NCBI RefSeq assembly: GCF_023278045.1
Contig: NZ_CP056783.1
Location: 992,001 to 1,056,000, forward strand
Reading direction: 5' to 3'
Source of the DNA: Flavobacterium sp. K5-23
Lineage (GTDB): Bacteria; Bacteroidota; Bacteroidia; Flavobacteriales; Flavobacteriaceae
DNA length: 64,000 nt
This document shows positions 25,338 through 34,293 of this stretch, in pieces. The translations under genes and the position numbers were made by a program. Below the pieces are notes generated by a model. It saw only the letters and a program-made list of their open reading frames with translations, did no database searches and was not told where the DNA came from. Each line of letters opens with the position of its first letter. Positions within the stretch are counted from its first letter, which is position 1.

Positions 25338-26102
25338 ATGAAAATTGTTTCATATAATGTAAACGGAATTCGGTCGGCTATTTCCAAAGGATTCATAGAG
25401 TGGTTACAACAATCTAATCCTGATGTGGTTTGCCTTCAGGAAATTAAAGCAACACCTGAACAGATTCCTTTATTGGATTTTGAACTTGCGGGGTATCCCT
25501 ATCATTATTGGTTTCCAGCCACTAAAAAAGGATATAGCGGAGTTGCCATATTGTCTAAAATTAAACCCAATAAAGTGGTTTATGGTACCGGAATCGAACA
25601 CATGGATTTTGAAGGTCGAAATGTTCGTGTCGATTTTGATGATCTATCTGTGATGAGCCTTTATTTGCCTTCAGGTACAAATAGCGAAAGATTGAATCAT
25701 AAATTTATGTTTATGGATGACTTTCAAAATTATATTACGGATCTAAAAGCTACCATTCCTAATCTAGTTATCTGTGGGGATTACAACATTTGTCATGAAG
25801 CCATAGACATTCATGATCCAGTTAGAAATAAAAAAGTTTCAGGGTTTTTACCAGAAGAAAGAGCCTGGCTTGATGCTTTCTTGAATAATGGTTTTATAGA
25901 TAGTTTCCGTTTTTTAAACAAAGAACCGGATAATTATACTTGGTGGACTGTTCGTGTTCCTACGGCAAGACTCAACAATAAAGGCTGGCGTATTGACTAT
26001 TGTTTAGTTAGTGATTCAATGAAAGACAGAATAAAAAGAGCACTTATTTTACCGGAGGCAAAACATTCTGACCATTGTCCCGTTTTAGTAGAAATAGAAT
26101 AA
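25338..26102 (+). CDS. xth: Exodeoxyribonuclease III / AP endonuclease
   Basis: A 254-residue member of the EEP nuclease family. N-terminal YNVNGIRSA, metal-binding Glu in VVCLQEIKA, Asn/Asp in CGDYNICHEAIDI, and the C-terminal catalytic SDHCPVLVEIE. It cuts DNA at abasic sites and degrades 3' ends of duplex DNA in base-excision repair. Full length. The OmpA lipoprotein gene starts 39 bp downstream in the same direction. Confidence 0.96.
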   Translation: MKIVSYNVNGIRSAISKGFIEWLQQSNPDVVCLQEIKATPEQIPLLDFELAGYPYHYWFPATKKGYSGVAILSKIKPNKVVYGTGIEHMDFEGRNVRVDFDDLSVMSLYLPSGTNSERLNHKFMFMDDFQNYITDLKATIPNLVICGDYNICHEAIDIHDPVRNKKVSGFLPEERAWLDAFLNNGFIDSFRFLNKEPDNYTWWTVRVPTARLNNKGWRIDYCLVSDSMKDRIKRALILPEAKHSDHCPVLVEIE

Positions 26103-26141
26103 CATTCAAATAAAAATAAATTCCCAAATAAAACTGTAAAT

Positions 26142-27083
26142 ATGATAAAAAAAATCTCTCTTGGATTGCTAGTTTTAGCATTGACTACATCCTGCGTTTC
26201 AAAGAAAATATACAATGATCTGGAAAGTAAGTATACTGATTTGAAAAAAGAAAATAGAAGTGTCGCAGATGAAAATGCGGATCTTTTAAAAGCTAAAAGT
26301 CAATTAGAAATTGAAAGAAACGCTTTAAAAGCCGATTTAAATAAAGCCAAATCAGAACGTGATAAATGGCTTGCTGATTATGGTGCTTTAAATAATAAAA
26401 TGGATTTGTTGAAAGAGTCTTATAAGGCTTTAGAGAAAAACAGCAATGAATCTTTACAAATTAATATGAGTAAAAACCGTGATTTACTGGAGCAGTTAGA
26501 TGCAAAAGGGAAAGCATTGGCTATTGAGCAAGAACGATTGAACAAGAGCGCACAAAGGCTACAGGAACTAGAATCTATGATTGCTTCTAAGGAAGCGGCT
26601 ATGAAGAAGTTGAAAGAAACGCTTTCAAAAGCTTTGAATAGTTTTGAAGGAAAAGGATTGACAGTGGAGCAAAAAAACGGAAAAGTTTATGTGTCTATGG
26701 AAAACAAACTTCTTTTTAATTCCGGAAGCTATTCAGTAGGACCTGAAGGGAAAAAAGCGGTAGTGGAAGTAGGTAAAGTTCTAGGGGACAATCCTGATAT
26801 TTCAGTTTTAATCGAAGGTCATACTGATGATGATGGATTTACAAGCTCAGGACCTATTGCAAACAATTGGGACTTGTCTACTAAAAGAGCAACTGCTATT
26901 GTTGCTATTTTAAGTGAAAACACTAAAGTCAACAAGAAAAATTTGACTGCGGCCGGAAGAAGTGAATTTTCGCCTTTAGCATCAAATGCAACTGCAGAGG
27001 GGAAAGCAAAAAATCGTAGAATTGAAATTATCCTAACGCCAAGATTAGACGAAATAGCTGAAATGCTGAATGAAATAAATTAA
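26142..27083 (+). CDS. OmpA-family lipoprotein with coiled coil
   Basis: A 313-residue lipoprotein. The signal sequence ends in a lipobox, LTTSC, with Cys18 the lipidated residue. Residues about 25-170 are a heptad-rich coiled coil (ESKYTDLKKENRSVADENAD). The C-terminal domain of about 190-300 is OmpA/MotB-like, with IEGHTDDDGF and NWDLSTKRATAIV for peptidoglycan binding. It should tether the outer membrane to the cell wall. The second OmpA-type protein of the window; unlike the porin at 6493-7752 it has no barrel. Confidence 0.95.
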   Translation: MIKKISLGLLVLALTTSCVSKKIYNDLESKYTDLKKENRSVADENADLLKAKSQLEIERNALKADLNKAKSERDKWLADYGALNNKMDLLKESYKALEKNSNESLQINMSKNRDLLEQLDAKGKALAIEQERLNKSAQRLQELESMIASKEAAMKKLKETLSKALNSFEGKGLTVEQKNGKVYVSMENKLLFNSGSYSVGPEGKKAVVEVGKVLGDNPDISVLIEGHTDDDGFTSSGPIANNWDLSTKRATAIVAILSENTKVNKKNLTAAGRSEFSPLASNATAEGKAKNRRIEIILTPRLDEIAEMLNEIN

Positions 27084-27106
27084 AAATTTTCAAAGTTACT
27101 AGTTAC

Positions 27107-27146
27107 AAAGGTTCAGGGTTTTTACTCTGGACCTTTTCTTTTTTTT
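27107..27146 (+). terminator. Terminator of the OmpA lipoprotein gene
   Basis: Stem AAGGTTCAG / CTGGACCTT (one T-G pair), followed by a run of about 15 mostly T bases. Confidence 0.75.
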
Positions 27147-27149
27147 AAA

Positions 27150-27157
27150 TACCTTTG
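27150..27157 (+). promoter_or_regulatory. -7 element of the aldo/keto reductase gene
   Basis: TACCTTTG, a perfect TAnnTTTG match, 28 bp before the ATG at 27186, directly after the preceding terminator. Confidence 0.55.
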
Positions 27158-27185
27158 AAGCTTAGAACCTATTGATATTACTAAA

Positions 27186-28223
27186 ATGAAATATACTACA
27201 CTACCTAATACTGATATAAAAGTTAGCAAAATTTGTCTTGGAACGATGACTTTTGGACAACAAAACACGGAAGCAGAAGGCCACGCCCAAATGGATTATG
27301 CCCTTGAAAACGGAGTTAACTTTTTTGACACTGCCGAGATGTATTCCATTCCTGCCAATAAAGACACTTACGGAAGCACCGAGAAAATTATTGGGACTTG
27401 GTTTAAGAAATCCGGGAAAAGATCAGCCATAGTTCTAGCTTCTAAAATTGCGGGACCTAATCCTAATTTTGGCTATATGAGAGATACTATGGATTTCTCT
27501 CCTTCGAGTATTAAAACTGCTTTGGATCAAAGTTTACAACGCCTTCAAACGGATTATATTGACTTGTATCAGCTGCATTGGCCGGAACGCAAAACGAATT
27601 ACTTCGGGCAGCGTGGTTTTCATACACAGGATGATCAATGGGAAGATAACATTCATTCCGTATTGGAAACTTTGGACGGATTTATTAAAGAAGGAAAAAT
27701 AAAACACATCGGTTTATCTAATGAAAATGCGTGGGGAATTATGCGTTTTCTTGAGGAAAACAAATACAATAATTTGCCTCGAATAAAAACAATTCAAAAT
27801 CCATATTCGTTATTGAACAGGCTTTTTGAAAATGCCTCTGCTGAAATTTGCAGTAGAGAAAATGTAGGTTTGTTGGCGTATTCACCCATGGCTTTTGGTA
27901 TTTTATCAGGTAAGTTTTTAACCGGGGAAAAACATCCAAAGGCGAGACTTACTTTGTTCCCTCAATACTCAAGATATAGCAGCGATCAATGTACCGAGGC
28001 TACTCGGTTGTACAATGAAATTGCCATTAAAAACGGTCTTAGTTTAACCGAATTGTCTTTGGCTTTTATAGAACAACAACCTTTCTTGACCAGTACTATT
28101 ATTGGTGCTACAACATTGGAGCAATTAAAAGAAAACATTGACACGATAAATGTTACTCTTTCTAAAGAAGTTTTAAATGCTACTGATGCTGTCCAGGCGA
28201 TAATCCCTGATCCGGCACCTTAA
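27186..28223 (+). CDS. Aldo/keto reductase, Tas-like
   Basis: A 345-residue NADP(H)-dependent reductase with a TIM-barrel fold. The tetrad is visible: Asp in NFFDTAEMYS (with Tyr), Lys in VLASKIAG, His in LYQLHWPE. The length and the GTMTFGQQNTEAEGHAQMDY N-terminus match the Tas subgroup of aldo/keto reductases. It reduces carbonyl compounds; the physiological substrate is unknown. Monocistronic with its own promoter. Confidence 0.95.
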   Translation: MKYTTLPNTDIKVSKICLGTMTFGQQNTEAEGHAQMDYALENGVNFFDTAEMYSIPANKDTYGSTEKIIGTWFKKSGKRSAIVLASKIAGPNPNFGYMRDTMDFSPSSIKTALDQSLQRLQTDYIDLYQLHWPERKTNYFGQRGFHTQDDQWEDNIHSVLETLDGFIKEGKIKHIGLSNENAWGIMRFLEENKYNNLPRIKTIQNPYSLLNRLFENASAEICSRENVGLLAYSPMAFGILSGKFLTGEKHPKARLTLFPQYSRYSSDQCTEATRLYNEIAIKNGLSLTELSLAFIEQQPFLTSTIIGATTLEQLKENIDTINVTLSKEVLNATDAVQAIIPDPAP

Positions 28224-28249
28224 TTAAATAGTATTTAATCGAGTTGTTT

Positions 28250-28312
28250 GTCATTTCGACAAAGGAAGAATCACACTTATGAGATTCCTCCTTTGTCGAA
28301 ATCACAAAATAA
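28250..28312. repeat. TTTGTCATTTCGAC repeat, copy 2 (hairpin)
   Basis: TTTGTCATTTCGACAAAGGA, GAATCACA, then GAGATTCCTCC and TTTGTCGAAATCACAAA. The two arms are inverted and form a long stem. It lies between convergent aldo/keto reductase and GT51 genes, where it may also stop transcription. Same word as at 21007. Confidence 0.7.
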
Positions 28313-28350
28313 TAGCAAATTTAAACCTTTGCGAACTCTGTGGTTATATG

Positions 28351-30312
28351 CTAAAATTCATATTCCTTATCGACTTTCAAAGAATCAACAGCTGTTGTGT
28401 CCTGAACTCTTACTCTGATTAGGGATTTGGCAGGTCCTGAGATTGTTAATTTTTGAGATTTGTAAATGGTATCATCAATGGCTAATAGTCCCCTGCGAAT
28501 CATAATGTTTATCAAGAAAGATTCTTGTTTTGTGGCGAAATCTTTTAAACTTCCCTGATCATTAAATTGATGCATAAATTTTCTTGGACTGGGAATTATT
28601 CGAGCGAGATATAAACATTCATTTAATGTTAAATCTAGTGGGCGTTTCTGAAAATAGAATTGACTCGCTTCTCCAATTCCATATACATTAGGCCCCCATT
28701 CAATAATGTTGAAATACACCTCAAGCATACGCTCTTTGCTAGTTATTCGATTATTTTCCAAAATGTAAACCAATAGTATTTCTTCTAGTTTTCTAGAGAG
28801 TGTTTTCTCGCGGGTAAGAAATGCGTTTTTAACTAGTTGCATACTAATGGTACTGGCTCCGCGGGAGAATTTTTTAGTTTTTATATTTTTAATAATGGAT
28901 TGCTTGAATGCTTCACTAATAAAACCATTATGGGAAAAGAAAGAAGGGTCCTCTGTGGTCAAGACACATTTTCTTAAGTAGGGAGAAATTTGATCTAACG
29001 GAGTGAAATTTGGGTTGGAAGCACCTATAAATACTGGGCGTTGCAACACATTTTTAATTATGGCTCTATACATGAATTCACCGTTGAGTTTATTTAGATT
29101 AGCCTCGCCGTATTTTGTGATTTTTAATTTTTCTTTTTTCAAGTTGCTGTTGAAAACCAGGTCGTTTGCGTTGTTTTTGTTGAACTTGAAATCTAATTTA
29201 TATTCAAAACTGCCTTCTGCTTCCATTCCTTGAAAATTGGTAAATAAACCGTCAGGGAGAGAGGAAATGAAATCTTGCGCTTTCATTTTCGGGATAGCCA
29301 CTTTTAGTTTGTAGACCGTATCCGATTCTGTATCGTAAGAAACATAAGGATGAAATTTTATTTTGTTGAATTGTACGGTCGAACTACTGTCAATCGAAAT
29401 AAAATCAGAGCCTAATAGGAAGCGATAGTCAAATCTAGCATTTTTTATAAGGACATCCTTGTTGGCTATTTTCGAATGGTTTATTCTTAGGTTGGTTATA
29501 GACGTAAAACCGTCAATATGTAGTTCTCCTCCGCTGCGATCAATGTTTTGGATGTTCAGTCTTATGGAGTCAAAACTAGAGCTTAAATTATAGCGTTCGT
29601 CAAAATAAGGAACCTTGATAGCGCCTGTATCAATATTAAAGAATCGGAGGTCTGCTTTTTCATTTCTTGGATCTGCGAGTCCTTTAATTTTCCATCGCTG
29701 TGTAAAAGTGTTGGTTTGAATGTTAATGTCGGTTTCCAATTCTTTGTTTTTCAACACTAATTTTTGGATGGCTATAGTCGCTTTCTTACCATTATCATCC
29801 AGTTTGAAAGTTAGGTTTTCAAGTCGCATATCTGTTGGCACTAGATTTAGCGCTTTGGAAATAATTCGATAAGCAAACTTGGCATAATCTCTTCTTTCGT
29901 TAATCAGAGACTCTTTGTTGTCTTTGTTCAAAAAGGCGTCAAAATTTTTAATATCCCCTTTTTTTATAAGTTGGATAAGACCATTTTTAATTTCTAAAGT
30001 TCCCAGTTGAATGTCTCCCGTTAGTAGTTTATAGACATTTATGCTGCTTTTTAAGTTTTGAATTTTAAAAAGAGTGTCGGCGTTTTTAGGGGCTAATATT
30101 ATTTCTTTCAATTGGAAGCCTGAAAACCCAACAAAACTCGCTTCTTTCACGGTTAAAATGCTGTTATAGTCTCTTTCGATCCTTTTAGCTGTTTTTGCAA
30201 TTGCCTCTTTTAAGATGGCGTCCCTAAACAAGAAAAACACACTAATTAGTAGAACTATGAAAACTGCAATTATTTTTAATGCTATTATTGTTTTTTGTTT
30301 TCTGGTTCTCAT
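28351..30312 (-). CDS. Peptidoglycan transglycosylase (GT51) with AsmA-like N-terminal region
   Basis: A 653-residue protein. One N-terminal membrane helix (residues about 8-27) is followed by roughly 400 residues of beta-rich sequence resembling AsmA/DUF748-like envelope proteins (IQNLKSSINVYKLLTGDIQL and later repeats). Residues about 435-600 are a GT51 glycosyltransferase: motif 1 TTEDPSFFSHNGF (Glu455), motif 2 GASTISMQLVKN, motif 3 RKLEEILLVYILE, motif 4 EVYFNIIEWGPNVYGIGEAS. It should polymerise lipid II glycan strands at the outer face of the inner membrane. There is no transpeptidase domain. The long AsmA-like region distinguishes it from ordinary MtgA. Confidence 0.88.
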   Translation of the reverse strand: MRTRKQKTIIALKIIAVFIVLLISVFFLFRDAILKEAIAKTAKRIERDYNSILTVKEASFVGFSGFQLKEIILAPKNADTLFKIQNLKSSINVYKLLTGDIQLGTLEIKNGLIQLIKKGDIKNFDAFLNKDNKESLINERRDYAKFAYRIISKALNLVPTDMRLENLTFKLDDNGKKATIAIQKLVLKNKELETDINIQTNTFTQRWKIKGLADPRNEKADLRFFNIDTGAIKVPYFDERYNLSSSFDSIRLNIQNIDRSGGELHIDGFTSITNLRINHSKIANKDVLIKNARFDYRFLLGSDFISIDSSSTVQFNKIKFHPYVSYDTESDTVYKLKVAIPKMKAQDFISSLPDGLFTNFQGMEAEGSFEYKLDFKFNKNNANDLVFNSNLKKEKLKITKYGEANLNKLNGEFMYRAIIKNVLQRPVFIGASNPNFTPLDQISPYLRKCVLTTEDPSFFSHNGFISEAFKQSIIKNIKTKKFSRGASTISMQLVKNAFLTREKTLSRKLEEILLVYILENNRITSKERMLEVYFNIIEWGPNVYGIGEASQFYFQKRPLDLTLNECLYLARIIPSPRKFMHQFNDQGSLKDFATKQESFLINIMIRRGLLAIDDTIYKSQKLTISGPAKSLIRVRVQDTTAVDSLKVDKEYEF

Positions 30313-30423
30313 AGGTGTTTTATCGTTTTAATCTGCGGAATACTCCTAATGTCACAAAGTACAAAGGCAAATTTAAAAGAATAGTTTGAATTTAGTTTCC
30401 AAAGCCTCATAATCTTTTAGGTA

Positions 30424-30463
30424 TAAAAAAACCACAACACTTATTAAGTTGTGGCTTTTTTTA
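30424..30463 (-). terminator. Terminator of the 30515-30925 gene
   Basis: Stem AAACCACAAC / GTTGTGG-TTT with a 9-nt loop and A/T runs on both sides, 50 bp beyond the stop. Confidence 0.75.
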
Positions 30464-30514
30464 AAATAGTAAATCAAATCAATTGACTTTATTTTTGCTT
30501 GCTTTGAATTTCAA

Positions 30515-30925
30515 TTAGTGGTTGTAGAATTGTTTTACTTTGGCCACAATCTGATTAGAAGTCATATTGTCTGACGTTTCAACAGTAAGTGATTTACCAG
30601 CTTTTGCTGATTTATCTTCGTTGATTTTCTGTTGTAGTTTGTTTTTGGTTTCGGCTGGACCAAAAAGATATAGCTCGTCAGACCCATCCACTGTAGAGAC
30701 GACGTCTTTTAGAAAGTTATTCATTTGGTGTTTTCTTCTTTCTTCAAAAGTCTTATCTGAGTTGATATGTTGATTTCCTTGAAAACTTCCTTTGTCGCCT
30801 TCTTTATCATGGTACACTTTGTTTTCCAAATCAGATTGCACTTCGCATACAAATTCCTTTCCGTCATTTAAAGTTACGATGACTGCTTTTGTTGAATCAA
30901 TCCATATACCTGTTTGCTTTTTCAT
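30515..30925 (-). CDS. Small protein, possible release-factor-like (host-attachment) fold
   Basis: A 136-residue cytosolic protein. The pattern IWIDSTKAVIV at the N-terminus, ELYLFGPAETKNKLQQKI in the middle and NQIVAKVKQFY at the end matches small bacterial proteins often labelled translational machinery or host-attachment proteins, related to eRF1/Pelota domain folds. The match is by eye and tentative. The middle (about 45-75) is polar and probably disordered. It has no signal peptide. It is monocistronic, with a terminator behind it. Function unknown. Confidence 0.75.
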   Translation of the reverse strand: MKKQTGIWIDSTKAVIVTLNDGKEFVCEVQSDLENKVYHDKEGDKGSFQGNQHINSDKTFEERRKHQMNNFLKDVVSTVDGSDELYLFGPAETKNKLQQKINEDKSAKAGKSLTVETSDNMTSNQIVAKVKQFYNH

Positions 30926-31002
30926 GTTTTTTATTTTTAGGTTAAATGTGTCTTTTTGTTCATTTCTAAATTATAATGAGTGAAGAATTCAGTGCATTAT
31001 TT

Positions 31003-31407
31003 TCACGAAGATAAAAGTTCGCTTATTCTGCTTATCAATACGTGTTCCGACTTGTTTTTTCTCGCAAATGATTTTGCAATAGCGTTTGCAGTTTTAAGTA
31101 TCAATTCGTTTACTGATGGCGTAAATAAGCTACTGTGTATTTTTTTAAAAATGTCTAAATCAATCAGTACCTGATCCATTTCACAATCATTCTCTACAAG
31201 CCAATCAAATACAATTTCTATTTGGTACGCACTGTCGGAGCCAAAGATGTCATGCGTGTTTTCTAATGGCAACCATTCTGATTTTATGATTTCTTTGAGT
31301 TTTATAATTTCTTCCTCGCGCACATTTTTATCAACTGAAGCGATGCCGTAAAAAAGCTTGCCTAGTTGCTGGTAGAAACGAACCATTGTTTTGTCTGATG
31401 GATTCAT
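31003..31407 (-). CDS. TerB-like domain protein, function unknown
   Basis: A 134-residue helical protein. FYGIASVDKNVREEEIIKLK is typical of TerB/DjlA-type helical domains, where the Asp/Glu residues bind metal. A Met at residue 8 is another possible start. The protein has no signal peptide or membrane segment. It lies between the small protein at 30515 and radA, separated from radA by a strong terminator. The TerB link is a motif-level guess. Confidence 0.75.
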   Translation of the reverse strand: MNPSDKTMVRFYQQLGKLFYGIASVDKNVREEEIIKLKEIIKSEWLPLENTHDIFGSDSAYQIEIVFDWLVENDCEMDQVLIDLDIFKKIHSSLFTPSVNELILKTANAIAKSFARKNKSEHVLISRISELLSS

Positions 31408-31470
31408 TTTGAAAGGATTAATTGGAAATGTTAGATTATAAAGTTACAAATAAAAGGAGCGAAATTTGTT

Positions 31471-31527
31471 AAAAAAAAGCCATAAATAGTTAATTGTCAA
31501 CAGACAACTCTATTTATGGCTTTTTTT
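31471..31527 (-). terminator. Terminator after radA
   Basis: A long stem of GCCATAAATAG / CTATTTATGGC with a second inner pair TTGTC / GACAA in the loop, flanked by A8 and T7. Confidence 0.85.
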
Positions 31528-31591
31528 AATTTCTTATTTCCGAGTTCTACTAGACGTAGATGTTTTATTTATTCTAACTGTAAATGAATTT

Positions 31592-32953
31592 TTATTCAAA
31601 TAACATACTTGCCACATCTTCAATTTTAGCAACAAGTTGAATTTTAATTCCGGTATTTTTAAGTGTAATTTTATTGTATTTCGAAACGAAAATGGTAGAA
31701 AACCCCAGTTTTTCAGCTTCCTGGATGCGTTGATCTACTCTGTTCACCGGCCTGATTTCACCTGATAAACCAACTTCTCCCGCAAAACAAAAATCTTTAT
31801 TAACGGGGATGTCCTCATTAGATGATAATATAGCTGCTACTACTGCTAAATCAATGGCTGGATCATCTACAGATATTCCTCCGGTAATGTTCAGGAAAAC
31901 ATCTTTGGCTCCTAATCGGAAGCCGGCACGTTTTTCTAATACGGCTAATATCATATTTAATCTTTTGGCATTATATCCTGTAGTACTACGCTGTGGTGTA
32001 CCGTAAACTGCGGTGCTTACTAAAGCTTGTATTTCAAGCATCAGTGGGCGCATCCCTTCTATGGTAGTGGCAATGGCAGTCCCTGAAAGTTGTTCGTCTT
32101 TATGTGAAATTAAGATCTCAGAAGGATTAGATACTTCTCTTAAACCGTTGCCCAGCATTTCATAAATTCCTATTTCGGCTGTGGAACCAAATCGGTTTTT
32201 TAAGGAACGCAGAATGCGATAGACATGGTTTCTATCCCCTTCAAATTGCAAAACGGTGTCTACCATGTGCTCCAATATTTTTGGCCCTGCGATGTTTCCA
32301 TCTTTTGTTATGTGACCTATAAGAATCACGGGAATATTAGTTTCCTTAGCAAATTTTATAAGCTCAGCCGTAGTTTCACGTATTTGAGAAATACTTCCGG
32401 GTGTAGAATCTATATAATCAGTATGAAGTGTTTGAATCGAATCTATGATTACAATCTCGGGTTGGATAGCTTCAATTTGTTTGAAAATATTTTGTGTTTT
32501 TGTTTCAGTAAGGATATAGCAATTATCCCCATTTGGGGTGATTCTTTCCGCACGCATTTTAATCTGCTTTTGACTTTCCTCTCCTGATACGTATAATGTT
32601 TTGTATGGTAGTTTGAGCGAAATTTGGAGTAACAATGTGCTTTTCCCAATCCCGGGTTCTCCACCTAAAAGAATTAAAGAGCCAGGAACTATTCCGCCAC
32701 CAAGTACGCGATTAAGCTCGCCATCAGTGGTGTTCATTCGGATTTCTTGAGCCGAATCAATTTCGTTAATTCTTAACGGTTTTGGTGATTTACCTTGTGT
32801 GGGTGATTCTGTTTTCCAAGCTGATTTTTCCTGTTTTTGGATGATTTCCTCAGCAATGGTATTCCATTCTTTACAGGAATTGCATTGACCTTGCCATTTG
32901 GCATATTGGGTGCCGCAATTCTGGCAAAAGAAGGAAGTTTTAATTTTTGACAT
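31592..32953 (-). CDS. radA: DNA repair protein RadA
   Basis: A 453-residue RecA-related branch-migration ATPase. An N-terminal zinc finger (CQNCGTQYAKWQGQCNSC), Walker A (GGEPGIGKST), the RadA-specific KNRFGST, and a C-terminal Lon-like domain (KDVFLNITGGISVDDPAID) are all present. It drives heteroduplex extension during recombinational repair. Its ATG overlaps the stop codon of the upstream esterase-like gene by one base (TAATG), so translation is likely coupled. Confidence 0.97.
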   Translation of the reverse strand: MSKIKTSFFCQNCGTQYAKWQGQCNSCKEWNTIAEEIIQKQEKSAWKTESPTQGKSPKPLRINEIDSAQEIRMNTTDGELNRVLGGGIVPGSLILLGGEPGIGKSTLLLQISLKLPYKTLYVSGEESQKQIKMRAERITPNGDNCYILTETKTQNIFKQIEAIQPEIVIIDSIQTLHTDYIDSTPGSISQIRETTAELIKFAKETNIPVILIGHITKDGNIAGPKILEHMVDTVLQFEGDRNHVYRILRSLKNRFGSTAEIGIYEMLGNGLREVSNPSEILISHKDEQLSGTAIATTIEGMRPLMLEIQALVSTAVYGTPQRSTTGYNAKRLNMILAVLEKRAGFRLGAKDVFLNITGGISVDDPAIDLAVVAAILSSNEDIPVNKDFCFAGEVGLSGEIRPVNRVDQRIQEAEKLGFSTIFVSKYNKITLKNTGIKIQLVAKIEDVASMLFE

Positions 32954-34101
32954 TATTTTTTCTGTGTTAAGCTTTTCATTTCGTCGTATTTCTCATACAT
33001 CATATCCTTGGTTAAACCTCCAATTTCTTCAGCTTGAGACGCGCTTTGGAATTTTTTCATTGCTCTTTTTGCATCTCCGTTTTTTTCATACATCAAGCCT
33101 AAATAATAATCGCCAAGCATCGATTTTGGATAGTATTTGTTGGCGATTTCAGCTAATTTATCGAAATCGTTAAATGCATTATTTTTTAGAATTGCAGCTT
33201 CTATAGCTTTAAAATCATTGATTCGTACCGGGATTCTTAAACCTGTTTTTTTAAATAAGTCGTCATATCTGTTAATCAGATAATCAGCATATCCACTTTG
33301 AAGAACAACAATTTTATCTGAATATTCAGTTGAAGAAATAGGTTTGTAAGTTCCGAAAATTTGATACAGAGCACTTGGAATTGAAAAAAGGACTAAAGAA
33401 TAGTGTGTTGCATCTTTAAAGGAATCATATTTAAAGTTTAAATAAGGATTTTCTACTGCCTTTATGTTTCCATCCAGGTTTTTTATGGGTTCAAGAAGTT
33501 GAGGTATGTCACTATCGCCTGAAGAAAGGTAATAGAAAACGGGTTGTTTTAAATTAGCTAATTTTTCCGGAATTCTAGTTTCCATTTGTGTGGCAAGTTC
33601 AGGGCTTAACGAAATAAAAGCATTAAATAAAGGGACGTCTTTATAAAGGAAAAAATTTAAAAAACCAGCAGTAGTATCGTGTCCAGCAATAATTCGGAAA
33701 GGGGCAACGCGGTATTTTTTTTCGATATAAGGAATCAATTCGCCTGCAACAAACTCAAAAAACATTGCCCCTTTTTTAACGGGCAAGCCAGTTGCGGTGT
33801 CGAAACTACTATCAGAATATCGCTCCCCGTTTTTATTTTGATTTACACTTACAATAATCATTTCAGGTAAATCATCCCAATAGGCACCATAAGTTAAAGC
33901 TCCATTAAAAGGATCGAATAAATATTCGCCGTCTAATAAAAAAAGTAAGGGGTATTTCTTAGTCTGGTTTTGGTTATAGGAAGCGGGTAGCGCTATTGAT
34001 ATTTCTCTTTTTTCACCTAATTTATAAGAGTCGAATGTTTCTGTGTTTTTTTGTGAAAATACTGAAATGCAAAAGAAAAATAAAAGGGTTATCTGTTTCA
34101 T
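32953..34101 (-). CDS. Esterase-like alpha/beta-hydrolase with altered nucleophile elbow
   Basis: A 382-residue protein with a signal peptide (MKQITLLFFFCISVFSQ). Residues about 25-250 resemble the Fes/IroE-type putative esterases (YPLLFLLDGEYLFDPF, PEMIIVSVNQNKNGERYSD). The expected nucleophile motif GHSxGG reads GHDTTAG, with Asp142 in place of serine. Residues about 290-375 hold TPR-like helices (LGDYYLGLMYEKNGDAKRAM). It should act in the periplasm or outside the cell, if active at all. Its stop overlaps the radA start by one base. Confidence 0.88.
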   Translation of the reverse strand: MKQITLLFFFCISVFSQKNTETFDSYKLGEKREISIALPASYNQNQTKKYPLLFLLDGEYLFDPFNGALTYGAYWDDLPEMIIVSVNQNKNGERYSDSSFDTATGLPVKKGAMFFEFVAGELIPYIEKKYRVAPFRIIAGHDTTAGFLNFFLYKDVPLFNAFISLSPELATQMETRIPEKLANLKQPVFYYLSSGDSDIPQLLEPIKNLDGNIKAVENPYLNFKYDSFKDATHYSLVLFSIPSALYQIFGTYKPISSTEYSDKIVVLQSGYADYLINRYDDLFKKTGLRIPVRINDFKAIEAAILKNNAFNDFDKLAEIANKYYPKSMLGDYYLGLMYEKNGDAKRAMKKFQSASQAEEIGGLTKDMMYEKYDEMKSLTQKK

Positions 34102-34231
34102 AATTTTGGGGTATTAGAAATTGAAATCGTATTTTAAACGGAACAGCTAATATAATACTTTAATTTGCTTCTAGGATATAACAAGATATGTTTAAGAGAT
34201 TGATACTTTGTGGCAATATCTTATAATAAAA

Positions 34232-34272
34232 AAACACTCCCCGAAAACTAAATATAGTTTCGGGGAGTGTTA
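34232..34272 (-). terminator. Terminator of the panC-panD operon
   Basis: A strong stem AACACTCCCCGAAA / TTTCGGGGAGTGTT with a loop of about 10 nt, beginning 22 bp past the panD stop. Confidence 0.85.
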
Positions 34273-34293
34273 AAGATTATGATTTTCAATAGT

